Position numbers and translations under genes: made by a program. Source: Hydra vulgaris (Eukaryota; Cnidaria; Hydrozoa; Anthoathecata; Hydridae). Taken from it: a DNA stretch of 64,000 bases. Below are positions 1 to 9,220 of this stretch, in pieces (the stretch's first letter is position 1; every line of letters starts with the position of its first letter). The notes under the pieces are model-generated. The model had not been told where the DNA came from and searched no databases. It saw nothing but the letters and a program-made list of their open reading frames with translations. The DNA lies in assembly GCF_038396675.1 (NCBI RefSeq), contig NC_088925.1, positions 58,708,501 through 58,772,500 of the forward strand, given 5' to 3'.

Positions 1-510
1 TAATAATGGATATTCATTGTACCATTTAGGATTAAAACTATGTTGTTTAATGTTGATAACTGTAGTATTAACTGGATATTTAGTTAATTTTGGCTGATGT
101 GGCCCTAAAGCAATAAGGTATTGACACTGAGATGCTGTAGCAACCGAATCAAGACTGCCTGAATCATGATTAATTATGTTATCGATAATATTGTTAATCG
201 GTTTGGAACTTTCAGGTGATTTAGAGATTTGTTCCGATAAAATATTTGCATTTTTTAAGAATTCTTTAAAACTTGATTTTATTCTACTAATGACCTAAAT
301 GCTTTCCAATAAGAATATCACAGGATTTGGAAATGTCTCAGATTTTAATTTAGACAAAATGGTACCACTCTCGTTTAAGTCTGTGACAATATTTTCTAAC
401 TGAACAGCACACGATAATCAATTGACTTCATCATTTTGTATGTCAGGTTCATCTATTCGAGACAATTGAATTGAATTCTCTTGAAATAAATCCTCCTCTA
501 ACATTTAAGA
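1..510 (-). pseudogene. hAT (TTF/ZMYM-type) transposase, second coding block, runs off left edge
   Basis: Read on the minus strand, this block gives an acidic, polar stretch followed by a motif typical of hAT transposases with a TTF zinc finger: YLIALGPHQPKL, then FNPKWYNEYPLL. These match the family pattern of a short Leu-Gly-Pro segment followed by F..xWY..yPwLEYS, which precedes the cysteine cluster. The cysteine cluster itself lies outside the window. Two in-frame stops (a TGA near 430 and a TAG near 290) show that this copy is dead. It is probably continuous, across an intron or lost sequence, with the zinc-finger block at 1000-1234 on the same strand, and the element end may be at 1618. 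The transposase would bind element ends and catalyse DNA cutting in the nucleus. The family call rests on motif memory only. Confidence 0.55.
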
Positions 511-770
511 ATGACATGTTTCATAGTTCTAAATTATATTATACATTATATCATATAAATATAACAAATGTTTTAATTCTAAATCAACAAGTAACTTATA
601 TCTTTAATTAAAATATAATAAATGGCAAGTTATAAGGAAATAACTTTAATTAAAAAAGCTTAATAAGTTCAATTAAATTAATCCAAAAGAAGTTATAAAA
701 TAAATGCTTTTAATTTTTTAAAAACAATTTTACTATTTTTATCCTTGAATAAGTGATCAGGATACATGAG

Positions 771-897
771 GGATTTGTTAAAAAAAACATAATAGATTGA
801 TTTCTTAAAAAATACATAATGGATTGATTTGTTAAAAAATGCATAAAGGATTAATTGATTTGTTAAAAAATACATAATGTATTGATTGATTTCTTAA
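771..897. repeat. Tandem repeat, about 30-bp unit, four imperfect copies
   Basis: The unit is close to gatttgttaaaaaatacata followed by atggatt; it repeats four times with small changes. It creates a short spurious minus-strand frame rich in Phe, Tyr and Val, which I do not treat as a gene. Confidence 0.8.
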
Positions 898-1050
898 ATG
901 TTACGTTTTAACTTAAATTAAAACTCAGATGTTTTAAATTATTCCACAACTTTATTAGCATAATTATCGTTGAACTTAATATTACATTAAACCAGGTACA
1001 TATCGATTCTCGTTTCCCTGCGACTTTGGAAGTTTTAACTGCAGTTTGAA

Positions 1051-1090
1051 AAGGATTTTCGGGAGCACCATGGTGCTCCCGAAAATCCTT
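1051..1090. repeat. Perfect 40-bp palindrome, no loop
   Basis: The 20 bases from 1051 are exactly the reverse complement of the 20 bases ending at 1090, centred on ccatgg. It lies inside the zinc-finger exon and directly abuts the palindrome at 1091-1120. Confidence 0.97.
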
Positions 1091-1120
1091 ATAAAACACG
1101 TTGGTACCAACGTGTTTTAT
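1091..1120. repeat. Perfect 30-bp palindrome, no loop
   Basis: ataaaacacgttggt is followed directly by its reverse complement, centred on ggtacc. The outer arms of this and the neighbouring palindrome join into the expected ancestral coding order. Confidence 0.97.
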
Positions 1121-1239
1121 ATTTAATGATATCCCATTATGTACTTTTTCTTGGTGTTGTTTTTTAAAATCGTGATTAAATATACTGCCACATTTTAGAC
1201 ATTCAACTTTAAATCTTTTACGTTTTGCCTTCATATTAC

Positions 1240-1767
1240 TTATTCAAGAAATCGTATAACAGAAAGTTAAATATTTTAAAACTCAAGAAAACAAAGCATC
1301 AAGTGCAACTTCGTTGTGGTTTTAAAGACCGCAGTTCCTTATGGGATTGAAATGCCTAAAAAGTAATTTTTTTAACGTCACCAAAACGTACCCTATTTTA
1401 TTCCCGAAAGTCGTAAATATCAAAAAGTATATAATATATTAATATGAAATTTACATTTTTTATTTAAAAAAATATTTAACAAAACTCATACACTAAATGT
1501 ACAAGCTGGCATCAATGCCAACTCAAATACTAAATGTACAAATGTGCCAACTGACATGCACAAATAACAGCTTTGTGGGAGGGAGGGGGGTTGTTACACC
1601 CTCTTCGGGACGGCCCTGATTATGAAACCTGTCAAGTTCACGGTAAAATTCCTCCTTTAAATCCACCAACTATTTTTATCTGTGTATTTTTATACTCCAT
1701 TGAAATGGATCATAATAAAAATTGTCCTCCAACAAACTATTAGCATGCATGCATTAACATTTGTTGG
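1240..1767. other. Spacer with a probable DNA-transposon terminus at 1618
   Basis: No coding sequence is visible. Reading leftward from 1618, the minus strand begins cagggccgtcccgaagaggg, a typical GC-rich DNA-transposon terminus of hAT style (CAG-start), in otherwise AT-rich DNA. Since the zinc-finger hAT pseudogene to its left lies on the minus strand, 1618 is a plausible 5' end of that element. The partner end is outside the window, so this is inference. Confidence 0.4.
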
Positions 1768-1993
1768 TAGAGTTTTCACGGTTTTTAATACCGGTATTCA
1801 GCTTAATTTTTCCAATACTGAAACCGTTTCCTAATACCAGTTTTTCACGATTTTTAATATTTTAATAATAATAATAACTTTATAAAGATAGCAATTTAAA
1901 CTAATGTACTTTTTGTATTTAAATTTTATAAATGAATGACGAAAATCAGAAGTTATTTTGTTTTGCTTTTGCAAACCACAAGATTATTAAATT

Positions 1994-2069
1994 TTCTAGA
2001 CAGAAGAATTTCACAAAAATCATATGGTTTTGTGAAAAACTTCTGTCTAGAAGTATTTCACAAAACCAT
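1994..2069. repeat. Inverted local duplication (three-part hairpin) in hAT 5' coding region
   Basis: A tctagacagaag...tttcacaaaa segment is followed by its own inverted copy and then by a direct copy again (tttcacaaaaccatatga). This leaves an arm-loop-arm-arm structure and introduces a stop codon just upstream of the BED finger. Confidence 0.85.
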
Positions 2070-2176
2070 ATGATTCAGCTAGTGAAGTAAAATGTACCCT
2101 GTGCAATTCTTTCATAAAATTCAAAGGTTCGAGCACATCTGGTCTGATTACCCGCATAAGAACTATCCATAGTATA

Positions 2177-5098
2177 GGGGAGATGGGGGCGCATTGATCG
2201 CCGTAGCAGTGTTTTGAAAATTGCGCAGAACCTGAAAGAGATGTAAAAACTTATTAACTACGAAACACATGTAGAACTATCTGGCTTTTGGAATATATAA
2301 ATATTTTGATTTAAAAAAATGATAAACATGAATAATTTTAACTTTTAAACAACCCTCTCAAAAGATCAATGTACCCCAAACTATGGGGTACTATGATCTC
2401 CGACTTGGGGCACATTGATCTTATATGCGTAATATTATCTAAACGTTTAACACTTCTATAACTAAATCTTGTAAATAATTTAGTCAAAGGGTAATATTGT
2501 ATAACATATAATACATCTAAATTTTTTAATTATTTTTTAAATATAGCAGTTAAACCCACTAGTTTAATTTTTAATTAAAAAATGTATAAATCACAGCAGC
2601 TATAAGCTACCCGCTTTATATACGTTTAAAACTTTACAACAACTTGAAATTTATAAGAACTGAAATATAAAGACTGAAATAAGAATACAACTTTTAAGTT
2701 TACAAAACTTGTTAAAAGTACAATATTTTGATTAAGAATATTTCATCATTTGTGAAAGTCAAGTTGTGAAGCAGCTTTTGGTTTACATTGTTTTTTATTC
2801 CTAAGCAAGTAATTCTTAGTTTCTTTCTTATCTTTTGTGGAGACTTTTTGTCGATTTTTGGTTTGCTTCAAAATTTTCTTTTCTTTTGACAAACGAATTT
2901 CATTTCTGACAGGAGTATCAGTCAAGATCCTTGTTTTTAACTGTCTACTTTTAACTTTTTTTTTTCTGGCAGATGCTTTTGGGTTAGGTTTTAAAACCTC
3001 AGGTGAGATTATAGAAGCAACACTTGTTGACACTTTGTTTAAAATACTTGTTTCAATATTTACTATAGTTATTTCAGACTCTATGTGATTAACATGTGCT
3101 GGTATCATTTCAGATTCCATGTTGTTGACAGGAGTGATAGTAACTGTATCTGGAGCAGCTCTATCTGTATCTGATGATGGTAAATATTCATCATCTTTGA
3201 AAATTTCAGAATTGAATGGCTCAATGCCAGCTACTCTAAATCCTGTCTGTATATTAGATGGTGAGAAAGCTTTTGTATACGGTTCTCGAACTATTGAAAC
3301 AATATCATAAATGGTCATTGGTCTTGGGTTTGAAACCATCCAATTATCACATGCAGAATTGTAAAACCTTTTCAATGGTCCAAAAACAGTTCTATCTAAT
3401 GGCTGCAATTTATGGCTGCAATGGGGAGGAAAACTTATCATTGTAATTCCGTGTTGAACTGCAAGCTCCAAGCCTTTAACAGAAATATGACTTTCATGAC
3501 TGTCGAGAAGTAACAAAACTGGAGATTCCTGAGAGTTTGAATATTTAACAAAATGTTTAATCCATTCTATGAAAATTTCTGAGTTCATCCAACCAGAAGG
3601 ATTTGCAAATCCCACACATCCAGGAGGTCCTTCCTTAATCATGTAATCATGAAACTTTACCCTAGGAAAAATAAATAATGGAGGAATGGAATTTCCAATA
3701 GCATTAGAGGCACAACATGCAGTTACCAATGTTCCTCGTTCTGCAGATGTGATTCTTCCAACTTGTTTGCTTCCTCTACAAGCTAAAACCTTTACCGGCT
3801 TTTGAACGGTTGTTAAACCAGTTTCATCAACATTATATATACAGTTAGGATTATATTTATATCGATTTCTTACCGTTTTAAGATTTTGAAAAAACTCTCT
3901 TACAGTGTGTTTGTTAAAAGCTATTGATCGAGCGAAGCTCGTTGCTTCAGGTGTTCGTAGAGACAACTCTGGTTGTCTTTTCATAAGACCTTGCAACCAA
4001 TCAATGCCTGCAATTTTATTTTTGATCCATGATGATGGGCATATCTTATTGTTTTTTAAAGCAAATTCATATGCCAATAATCGCGTTGACCTAGTTGAAA
4101 GGCCATAGTTCATTTTTGATGCAATTAGTAAATAACTTGATAAACTTTTTTCATCTTCTGCTGTAAAAACTTGTCTATTGTTGTAGTTAGGCTTGAAAGC
4201 TTCATTTGGATTAAGCCTCTTTTTACGACAATATCTTTTTAAAGTCATTCTATCTATGTTAAACTGACGTGCTACAACATTCAGTTGTGTTCCTTCTAAA
4301 ACTTTATTAACAGCTACTTTCATTGTTTCACTTGGTATAACAACTTTATTTGTTTTTTTAATTCTATTTCTAACCATTTTAAGATCTGTAAAAAAATATA
4401 TCAATAAAAGCATATGTTTTTAATAATTAGCATTTATTTAACATAATAATATTATGTTAAATATTTTTTAATTATTATGTTAAATATTATTCTTTTGATA
4501 TTATAAAATAATAGTATTATTATTACTAGCTTATAACATAAGTAGATTTAAAAAATGAAATGCTAAAAGCTATTGTTTGTTTATATATAGTTTTTTTTTA
4601 AACTATAAATACAATTCCATTCGTTTAACTGTATTGCTTATAAACTAAAACATGGGGCACTTCGTCTTCTATGGGGCACTTTGATCCTCCGATCACTTTG
4701 ATCCGCATAGTCAAAGATCAATATACCCCAATAGGTATAGGTAACATATTGATAGCAATATCTACTGTATAAATTGCAGCCAAATAAAAATTATATATTA
4801 TATTATACACGTAACACTTACAAATTTAAAATAAAATTGTTGTTAACCCATACAGACATCTAAATAAAAATATATTTGAATTATAGTACGATTTAAAAAA
4901 ATCACTTTTTATGACGAAAAACAATATTTTCTTTATTTTTTTTGACGCTGATAACCTTATGAAAAAATATTACGAATAATCAATTAGGGAAGCATAATGG
5001 TTAATTAAATTGCAACCTCACTTCTGGTAAGGCAAAAATGAACGAGTAAAAGCCAAAAGATCATACTGCCCCGGCGATCAATGCGCCCCCATCTCCCC
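2177..5098 (-). mobile_element. Complete Tigger/pogo-type DNA transposon
   Basis: The terminal inverted repeats are perfect over 27 bp: 2177-2203 begins GGGGAGATGGGGGCGCATTG and 5072-5098 is its exact reverse complement. TA dinucleotides flank both ends (2175-2176 and 5099-5100), the expected target duplication for this superfamily. Subterminal regions carry several loose repeats of a motif like gatcaatgtacccca in both orientations (2364-2420 and 4650-4730), which may be transposase binding sites. The element interrupts the BED-finger codons of a hAT transposase. Perfect ends plus an open transposase frame suggest a young insertion. Confidence 0.95.
2746..4377 (-). CDS. Tigger/pogo-family DDE transposase (HTH-psq, CENP-B-like and DDE_1 domains)
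   Basis: The open frame reaches upstream to 4413, but I prefer the ATG at 4377 (MVRNRIKKTNKV), because a splice-acceptor-like tttttttacag lies just upstream. N-terminal residues fit a pipsqueak helix-turn-helix (VVARQFNIDRMTLKRYC), followed by a CENP-B-like DNA-binding region (WLQGLMKRQPELSLRTPEAT). The catalytic core shows the three expected acidic positions: NVDETG, LLLDSHESH and QPLDRTVFGPLK, that is, the DDD form used by pogo/Tigger. The C terminus is rich in Lys and Ser. The frame has no stops and normal family length (about 540 aa), so the protein could be functional. It would cut and paste the element at TA sites in the nucleus. It is the only clear coding unit of the element. Confidence 0.95.
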   Translation of the reverse strand: MVRNRIKKTNKVVIPSETMKVAVNKVLEGTQLNVVARQFNIDRMTLKRYCRKKRLNPNEAFKPNYNNRQVFTAEDEKSLSSYLLIASKMNYGLSTRSTRLLAYEFALKNNKICPSSWIKNKIAGIDWLQGLMKRQPELSLRTPEATSFARSIAFNKHTVREFFQNLKTVRNRYKYNPNCIYNVDETGLTTVQKPVKVLACRGSKQVGRITSAERGTLVTACCASNAIGNSIPPLFIFPRVKFHDYMIKEGPPGCVGFANPSGWMNSEIFIEWIKHFVKYSNSQESPVLLLLDSHESHISVKGLELAVQHGITMISFPPHCSHKLQPLDRTVFGPLKRFYNSACDNWMVSNPRPMTIYDIVSIVREPYTKAFSPSNIQTGFRVAGIEPFNSEIFKDDEYLPSSDTDRAAPDTVTITPVNNMESEMIPAHVNHIESEITIVNIETSILNKVSTSVASIISPEVLKPNPKASARKKKVKSRQLKTRILTDTPVRNEIRLSKEKKILKQTKNRQKVSTKDKKETKNYLLRNKKQCKPKAASQLDFHK

Positions 5099-5180
5099 TA
5101 ACATTAAAAAATAAGAAGTTTGATGAAACATCTGTTGCAGAAGTTTCGAAAAAACAAATAAAAGTAGACGGATTCTTTAA

Positions 5181-7941
5181 GGTGGTAACCCTAGAAATAA
5201 AAGTTGATTTTTGATGAAATTTTCAAAAAAAATATTTCTATTGTATTTAATTAAGAATTTTAATACCTTTACAAAAATGTATAACATGAATAGGTTTTTT
5301 TAATATGATTGTCAATATATTGATATAATTGTGAATTGGTTCCTGTTACTTTTCCCTAGCAACGCGCTAGCAACATGTAAATGCCCTAAAAAATGCAGCA
5401 GAATACTATTTTTGAAACATTTTTATGGCTATACTTTAAAACTATATAGTGACTATAAGCTATACTTTAAAAACTAAAACACTTGTTAAAGTTAAAAGGA
5501 TAAGCATGAAGTTTGTCTGGTGACATGAATTGCTTATCGAAGGCAAATTTCTTTTTTGTTTTGAAGTCTATTTATTTGAATTTTTTATTTTTTAGATTTT
5601 AGTTAGTAAAAATGATTTCAACAAAACAAAATTTACAAAGAAAAATAAAAAAAATACCACCAAAGAATCGCCACATGGTTAAAACCAAAGAAAAAAACTT
5701 TAACAACAACAAAACTAAAGCAGATTTAGAAACTGAATGTGCAAGCTCCAGGAAACTTAAAACTGCAGGTTTTGTTACTGAATCTAGTAATAATGATGAT
5801 AGTAAATATTTTATGTTTATGGATATTGAGCAAATGAAAAAGTTAATTTTACCAATTCTGTACTGTCCTAAATGTGATAACAAACAACCGATAGAATTTA
5901 TTGATAACCTGAAAAGAAGAATGGGATTTGCTCATTTATTAGAATTGAAATGTATGAGCTGTGGTTGGATTAATTCCTGTTTCACAAGTAAAGAGTGCCA
6001 TGATTCTCATCGAAAAACTAAACGTGGTCGCAAATTGTATGAGTCAAATGTTCGAGCAGTCATTAGTTTTCGTGAGATTGGTCGGGGCAAGGCAGCATTG
6101 AAAATGTTTACTAACTGTTTTAACATGTATGGTATTGGTGAATCAGCTTTTGACAACTTAAATGACAACTGTATTTCAACTGCATATGCTAAATTAGCTG
6201 AAGTATCAATGAAAAGAGCTGCCAGTGAATTTTCTCAAGCGAGTAATCAGCCAGTCTGCAAACGCGTTACAATAGATGGTTCTTGGCAGAAGAGAGGTCA
6301 TGCATCATTGAATGGTGTAGTTACAGCTGCTGTTGGTGATAAAGTTTTAGATTATCAGGCTTTCTCAAAACACTGTAAAGGTTGTACAATGTGGAGATCC
6401 AAGGAAGGTACACCTGAACATGATAGATGGAAAGTAAATCATAATTGTCATATAAACCATACTAAATCCTCTGGTGCCATGGAAGCTGCTGGTGCTATTC
6501 AAAATTTTGCACGTTCCATCCAGAAAAACAATATAATTTATTCCCAATATTTAGGAGATGGAGATACTTCTTCTTTTAAAGAAGTTGTTGAATCTAATCC
6601 TTACAAGGAGAATGGAACTAACATTGAGAAATTAGAGTGTATTGGCCATGTGCAAAAGCGACTTGGTACTAGAGTTCGAAATTTAGTGAAAAACTTTAAA
6701 GGGACAAAAACTCCAATACATGGTAAAGGGAAACTTACTGATACTATTATTAATTCCATGCAAAACTACTATGGTCTTGCTATTCGGAGAAACTCTGATA
6801 ATGTATATGCAATGAAGAAAGCTATAGGAGCCATTCTCTACCATTGCACCGCACTTAATGATCCTGCAGGTCGCCATGCTATGTGTCCCAGAGATAAAAA
6901 TTCTTGGTGTAAGTGGCAACTTGATCAACTAAATGGTACTAAGTTTCATAAAGATAAAATTAATTTACCAATATGGATCTATTTAAAGCTGAAACCAATT
7001 TTTCAAGATTTATCTGATGATAAATTATTGACCAAATGCCTCCATGGACAAACCCAAAATGCAAACGAAGCATTTAACGCAATAATATGGACTCGCTGTC
7101 CTAAAAATGTATTCTTATCCAGAGGAACGTTTGAATTGGCAATTAATTCTGCAGTTCTTCATTTCAATGATGGTGGTGAAGGAGTAAAATCTGTTTTGGA
7201 AAGTTTTAGAATTAAAGGACAAATAACTTCCAAGAAACTAATGGAGGCTGATAATAAACGTGTTAAACATATGAAGCACAAATCTTCTAATATGATGTTA
7301 AAACAGCGTAAAAAACTAAGAAAAATTAAAAAAGGCATAGTGGATGTTGAGGTTTCAAATGAAAAACAAACTTCATATATACCTGGTGGTTTTTAAACAT
7401 TATTTTTGAAATACTTTATTAAAAGTCTCGTTTCCCAGATTTAATAATTTTCGAGACATTACACATTTTAAAACATGGTTATTTAAAAATGGTATGGATT
7501 TATGAACTGAAATTTTCAGAACATTTTCATAAGACATAGATAAATCATTTCTCATAGGATTTTGTAATATTAAGAGCAAATTTCAGATTTATATGAAATT
7601 TAGTATTTATTTGAGTGACTAAATAAATAAATTCTGAAACATTTTGCATAACTTTGGAATTATCGAGGCAAATCAAAAAATCCTATGACAAATGAAAATA
7701 TTATATGTAATAAGCATTTCTGCAAAATGTCAAAGCTGTAGAGTTATTATATAGTGAGATATTATGTTTTCAAATATACCCCATTGTTTGAGGTTTAACT
7801 AATTTATTTTTGGATAATCAAGGCAAAAAAAATTTTTGAATGATTTTTTTTTTTAATTTTTTGAAATAGAATCAAGTTTTACTACAAAATATCAATAAAT
7901 AGCTTAAACTCAAAAAATAAATTATTTCTAGGGTTACCACC
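5181..7941 (+). mobile_element. Complete TTAA-flanked Kolobok-like DNA transposon (copy 1)
   Basis: The 20-bp inverted ends GGTGGTAACCCTAGAAATAA (5181-5200) and 7922-7941 match perfectly. TTAA lies directly outside each end (5177-5180 and 7942-7945). A TTAA duplication is typical of the Kolobok and piggyBac superfamilies; the transposase here does not look like piggyBac. The element interrupts a hAT transposase pseudogene, whose reading resumes on the far side. Clean ends and an open frame suggest recent insertion. Confidence 0.92.
5612..7396 (+). CDS. Kolobok/Mutator-like DDE transposase, intact 594-aa frame
   Basis: The frame begins with a basic low-complexity tail (about residues 1-70) and then two CxxC pairs (CPKC and CMSC, about residues 88-120), a likely zinc ribbon. 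The core then shows candidate catalytic acids in family order: RVTIDGSWQKRGH, YLGDGDTSSF, and GQTQNANEAFNAI. The IxDGxW ... GDGDxS ... NE pattern is that of the Mutator-like transposase domain common in cnidarian elements. The C terminus is very basic and ends in YIPGGF, a tail shared exactly with the second copy in this window. The protein would bind the GGTGGT ends and insert at TTAA. No stops or shifts are seen. The superfamily name is inferred mainly from the TTAA flanks plus domain type. Confidence 0.88.
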   Translation: MISTKQNLQRKIKKIPPKNRHMVKTKEKNFNNNKTKADLETECASSRKLKTAGFVTESSNNDDSKYFMFMDIEQMKKLILPILYCPKCDNKQPIEFIDNLKRRMGFAHLLELKCMSCGWINSCFTSKECHDSHRKTKRGRKLYESNVRAVISFREIGRGKAALKMFTNCFNMYGIGESAFDNLNDNCISTAYAKLAEVSMKRAASEFSQASNQPVCKRVTIDGSWQKRGHASLNGVVTAAVGDKVLDYQAFSKHCKGCTMWRSKEGTPEHDRWKVNHNCHINHTKSSGAMEAAGAIQNFARSIQKNNIIYSQYLGDGDTSSFKEVVESNPYKENGTNIEKLECIGHVQKRLGTRVRNLVKNFKGTKTPIHGKGKLTDTIINSMQNYYGLAIRRNSDNVYAMKKAIGAILYHCTALNDPAGRHAMCPRDKNSWCKWQLDQLNGTKFHKDKINLPIWIYLKLKPIFQDLSDDKLLTKCLHGQTQNANEAFNAIIWTRCPKNVFLSRGTFELAINSAVLHFNDGGEGVKSVLESFRIKGQITSKKLMEADNKRVKHMKHKSSNMMLKQRKKLRKIKKGIVDVEVSNEKQTSYIPGGF

Positions 7942-9050
7942 TTAAACGTGAAACCTTGGCTGAATGCTAGCCATGGACGGATAATTTTTGTAGAGAGTCA
8001 ACTGTGCCACAATCACGGTATTCTAGCCGTAACCGATGTTTTCTAAAAATATTTACGTACCAGCTACAACCAAACATGATCGAGTGCGTATCAAATGAAA
8101 AAGATACCAATGAATATGATAATGCAAACGATTCCGAAGAACTTATTTTTAACCTAACTTCGGAAGAAGATAATGATTCAAATTTTGATTATAATGACAA
8201 TGATTATCTTAAGAGATTAAATTGAAGCGACATTTTTAATGATATCATTATGAAAACTGCTCATATAGAACATTTTGAGATGACATCAATTCTGTAATGA
8301 ATAACTCACGTAAACTGATTAAATTTTTCAAATTGTCAAGTGTAGCTCCGTATTGTAAAAGATTTTCAAACAAGAAAACAAAAAACTGATGCTAAAACTT
8401 GACATTAAAACTCGGTGGATCTCTTTGGTTCCCATGATTGAAAGGTTGGTAAAATTGAAATCATGCATTCAAAAAGAAGTTTTGAACATTGGAACAAAGA
8501 GTTTTTATGAGGAAGTTAATGTTAAAGTTTTAGAAGATTTTTTAAACGTGTTAAAACCTATTGAACTGGCTGTTAAGGAGCTAAGTAAGGATAATTTAAC
8601 TATTCTGACCAGTGAAGGTGTTTACGTGTTTTTGTTCAAAAATCTTTTTAAACAAACATCTAACTTTATTGTAGTGATGCTAGATTCCCTCAAAAAGTGT
8701 ATAGTGTCCATGTCGAATCATTGGAAGAAGAAGTTGCTGAAAAAACCAATAATAATCTAAAGACACAGTTACAATAATCCTAGCAAAGATGGTTTCTTTC
8801 TAACCCAAGATTAGTTATTCTGATCCATTTTTAGAGATAATAAGGGAGTTTAAGCTGCATAAAGTAAGCGGAGTTCAAACATCGAATTTAAATAAGATTG
8901 ATGCTGCACTTGAAACAATCCAGCCCATGTTAACATCCTGCGAAAGAACTTTTTTGGTTACTGGTAACTTCAAATAAGCTTCGAAGCCGAATAATTTTTG
9001 ATATATTAAATGAATTAATATTTTTAAAATACTATTGTTTGGAACGTTAA

Positions 9051-9220
9051 ATTATTGAGCAATTACTGATTGATAAAATATGTGTAATATTTCAAATAGA
9101 AAATTTCAAATATCAATTACAATAATACATAATTTAAACATTTAGTTTTAAATAACTAAAAGTAAAATAAAGTAGAAAAAGAAAAATGTGTAAACTTTCT
9201 TTTTCTATTATTTATGTAAA
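9051..9220. other. Short junction between hAT remnant and P-like remnant
   Basis: AT-rich sequence with no recognisable end of either element. The right terminus of the hAT and the left terminus of the P-like copy should lie here, but I cannot place them. Confidence 0.4.

Larger units (their letters stand above)
1000..1234 (-). pseudogene. N-terminal zinc-finger exon of the same hAT-like gene, carrying a double palindrome insertion
   Basis: The frame starts at an ATG at 1234 (minus strand). It opens with a basic segment MKAKRKRFK and then a C2H2-like finger (C-x2-C-x12-H-x4-H: ECLKCGSIF, ending at EKVH). Next comes IKHVG, and later GAPENPFQTAVKTSK. Between IKHVG and GAPENPF sits an extra stretch encoded by two abutting perfect palindromes (1051-1090 and 1091-1120). 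Removing the inverted copies would give a direct IKHVGAPENPF reading, so this looks like an insertion in an ancestral coding sequence. The downstream part of the frame (below about 1000) looks like intron or decayed sequence. The finger most resembles N-terminal DNA-binding fingers of hAT/ZMYM-like transposases; host gene status cannot be excluded. Confidence 0.5.
1768..9050 (+). mobile_element. Degenerate hAT element split by Tigger and Kolobok-like insertions
   Basis: The left end begins TAGAGTTTTCACGG at 1768, with nearby mirrored ...ataccggtatt... sequence, like the TAG-start termini of BED-finger hATs (compare 11860). The transposase remnant runs from about 1936 to a stop at 9050. I did not find the right terminus; it may have been lost beside the P-like copy that follows. 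The two younger elements at 2177-5098 and 5181-7941 lie within its N-terminal coding part, 78 bp apart. Confidence 0.65.
1936..9050 (+). pseudogene. BED-finger hAT transposase, multiply broken
   Basis: Pieces appear in order. A start region is at 1936. A BED-type finger (SEVKCTLCNSF, then a His-rich end TRIRTIH) lies just before the Tigger insertion. Between the two insertions is a short linker ending DGFF, then VKPWLN resumes after 7945. An acidic stretch rich in Asp, Asn and Glu follows (about 8095-8225). The hAT motif LDIKTRWISLVPMIERLVKL is at about 8390. The C-terminal dimerisation signature TSCERTFLVTGNF, followed after a frameshift by LNELIFLKYYCLER, ends at 9050. Stops and frameshifts separate most pieces, and an inverted duplication lies at 1994-2069 near the start. 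The order and motifs fit a single hAT transposase of ordinary length once both insertions are ignored. Confidence 0.75.

Noticed and set aside
693..875. 60-codon minus-strand frame
   Set aside because: Made by the tandem repeat at 771-897; no recognisable protein features.
2837..4108. Several plus-strand frames of 60-83 codons
   Set aside because: They overlap the Tigger transposase on the other strand and have no family motifs.
5181..7941. piggyBac assignment from the TTAA flanks
   Set aside because: The transposase motifs (IDGSW, GDGD, NE) and zinc cysteines fit the Mutator-like/Kolobok type rather than the piggyBac DDD pattern.
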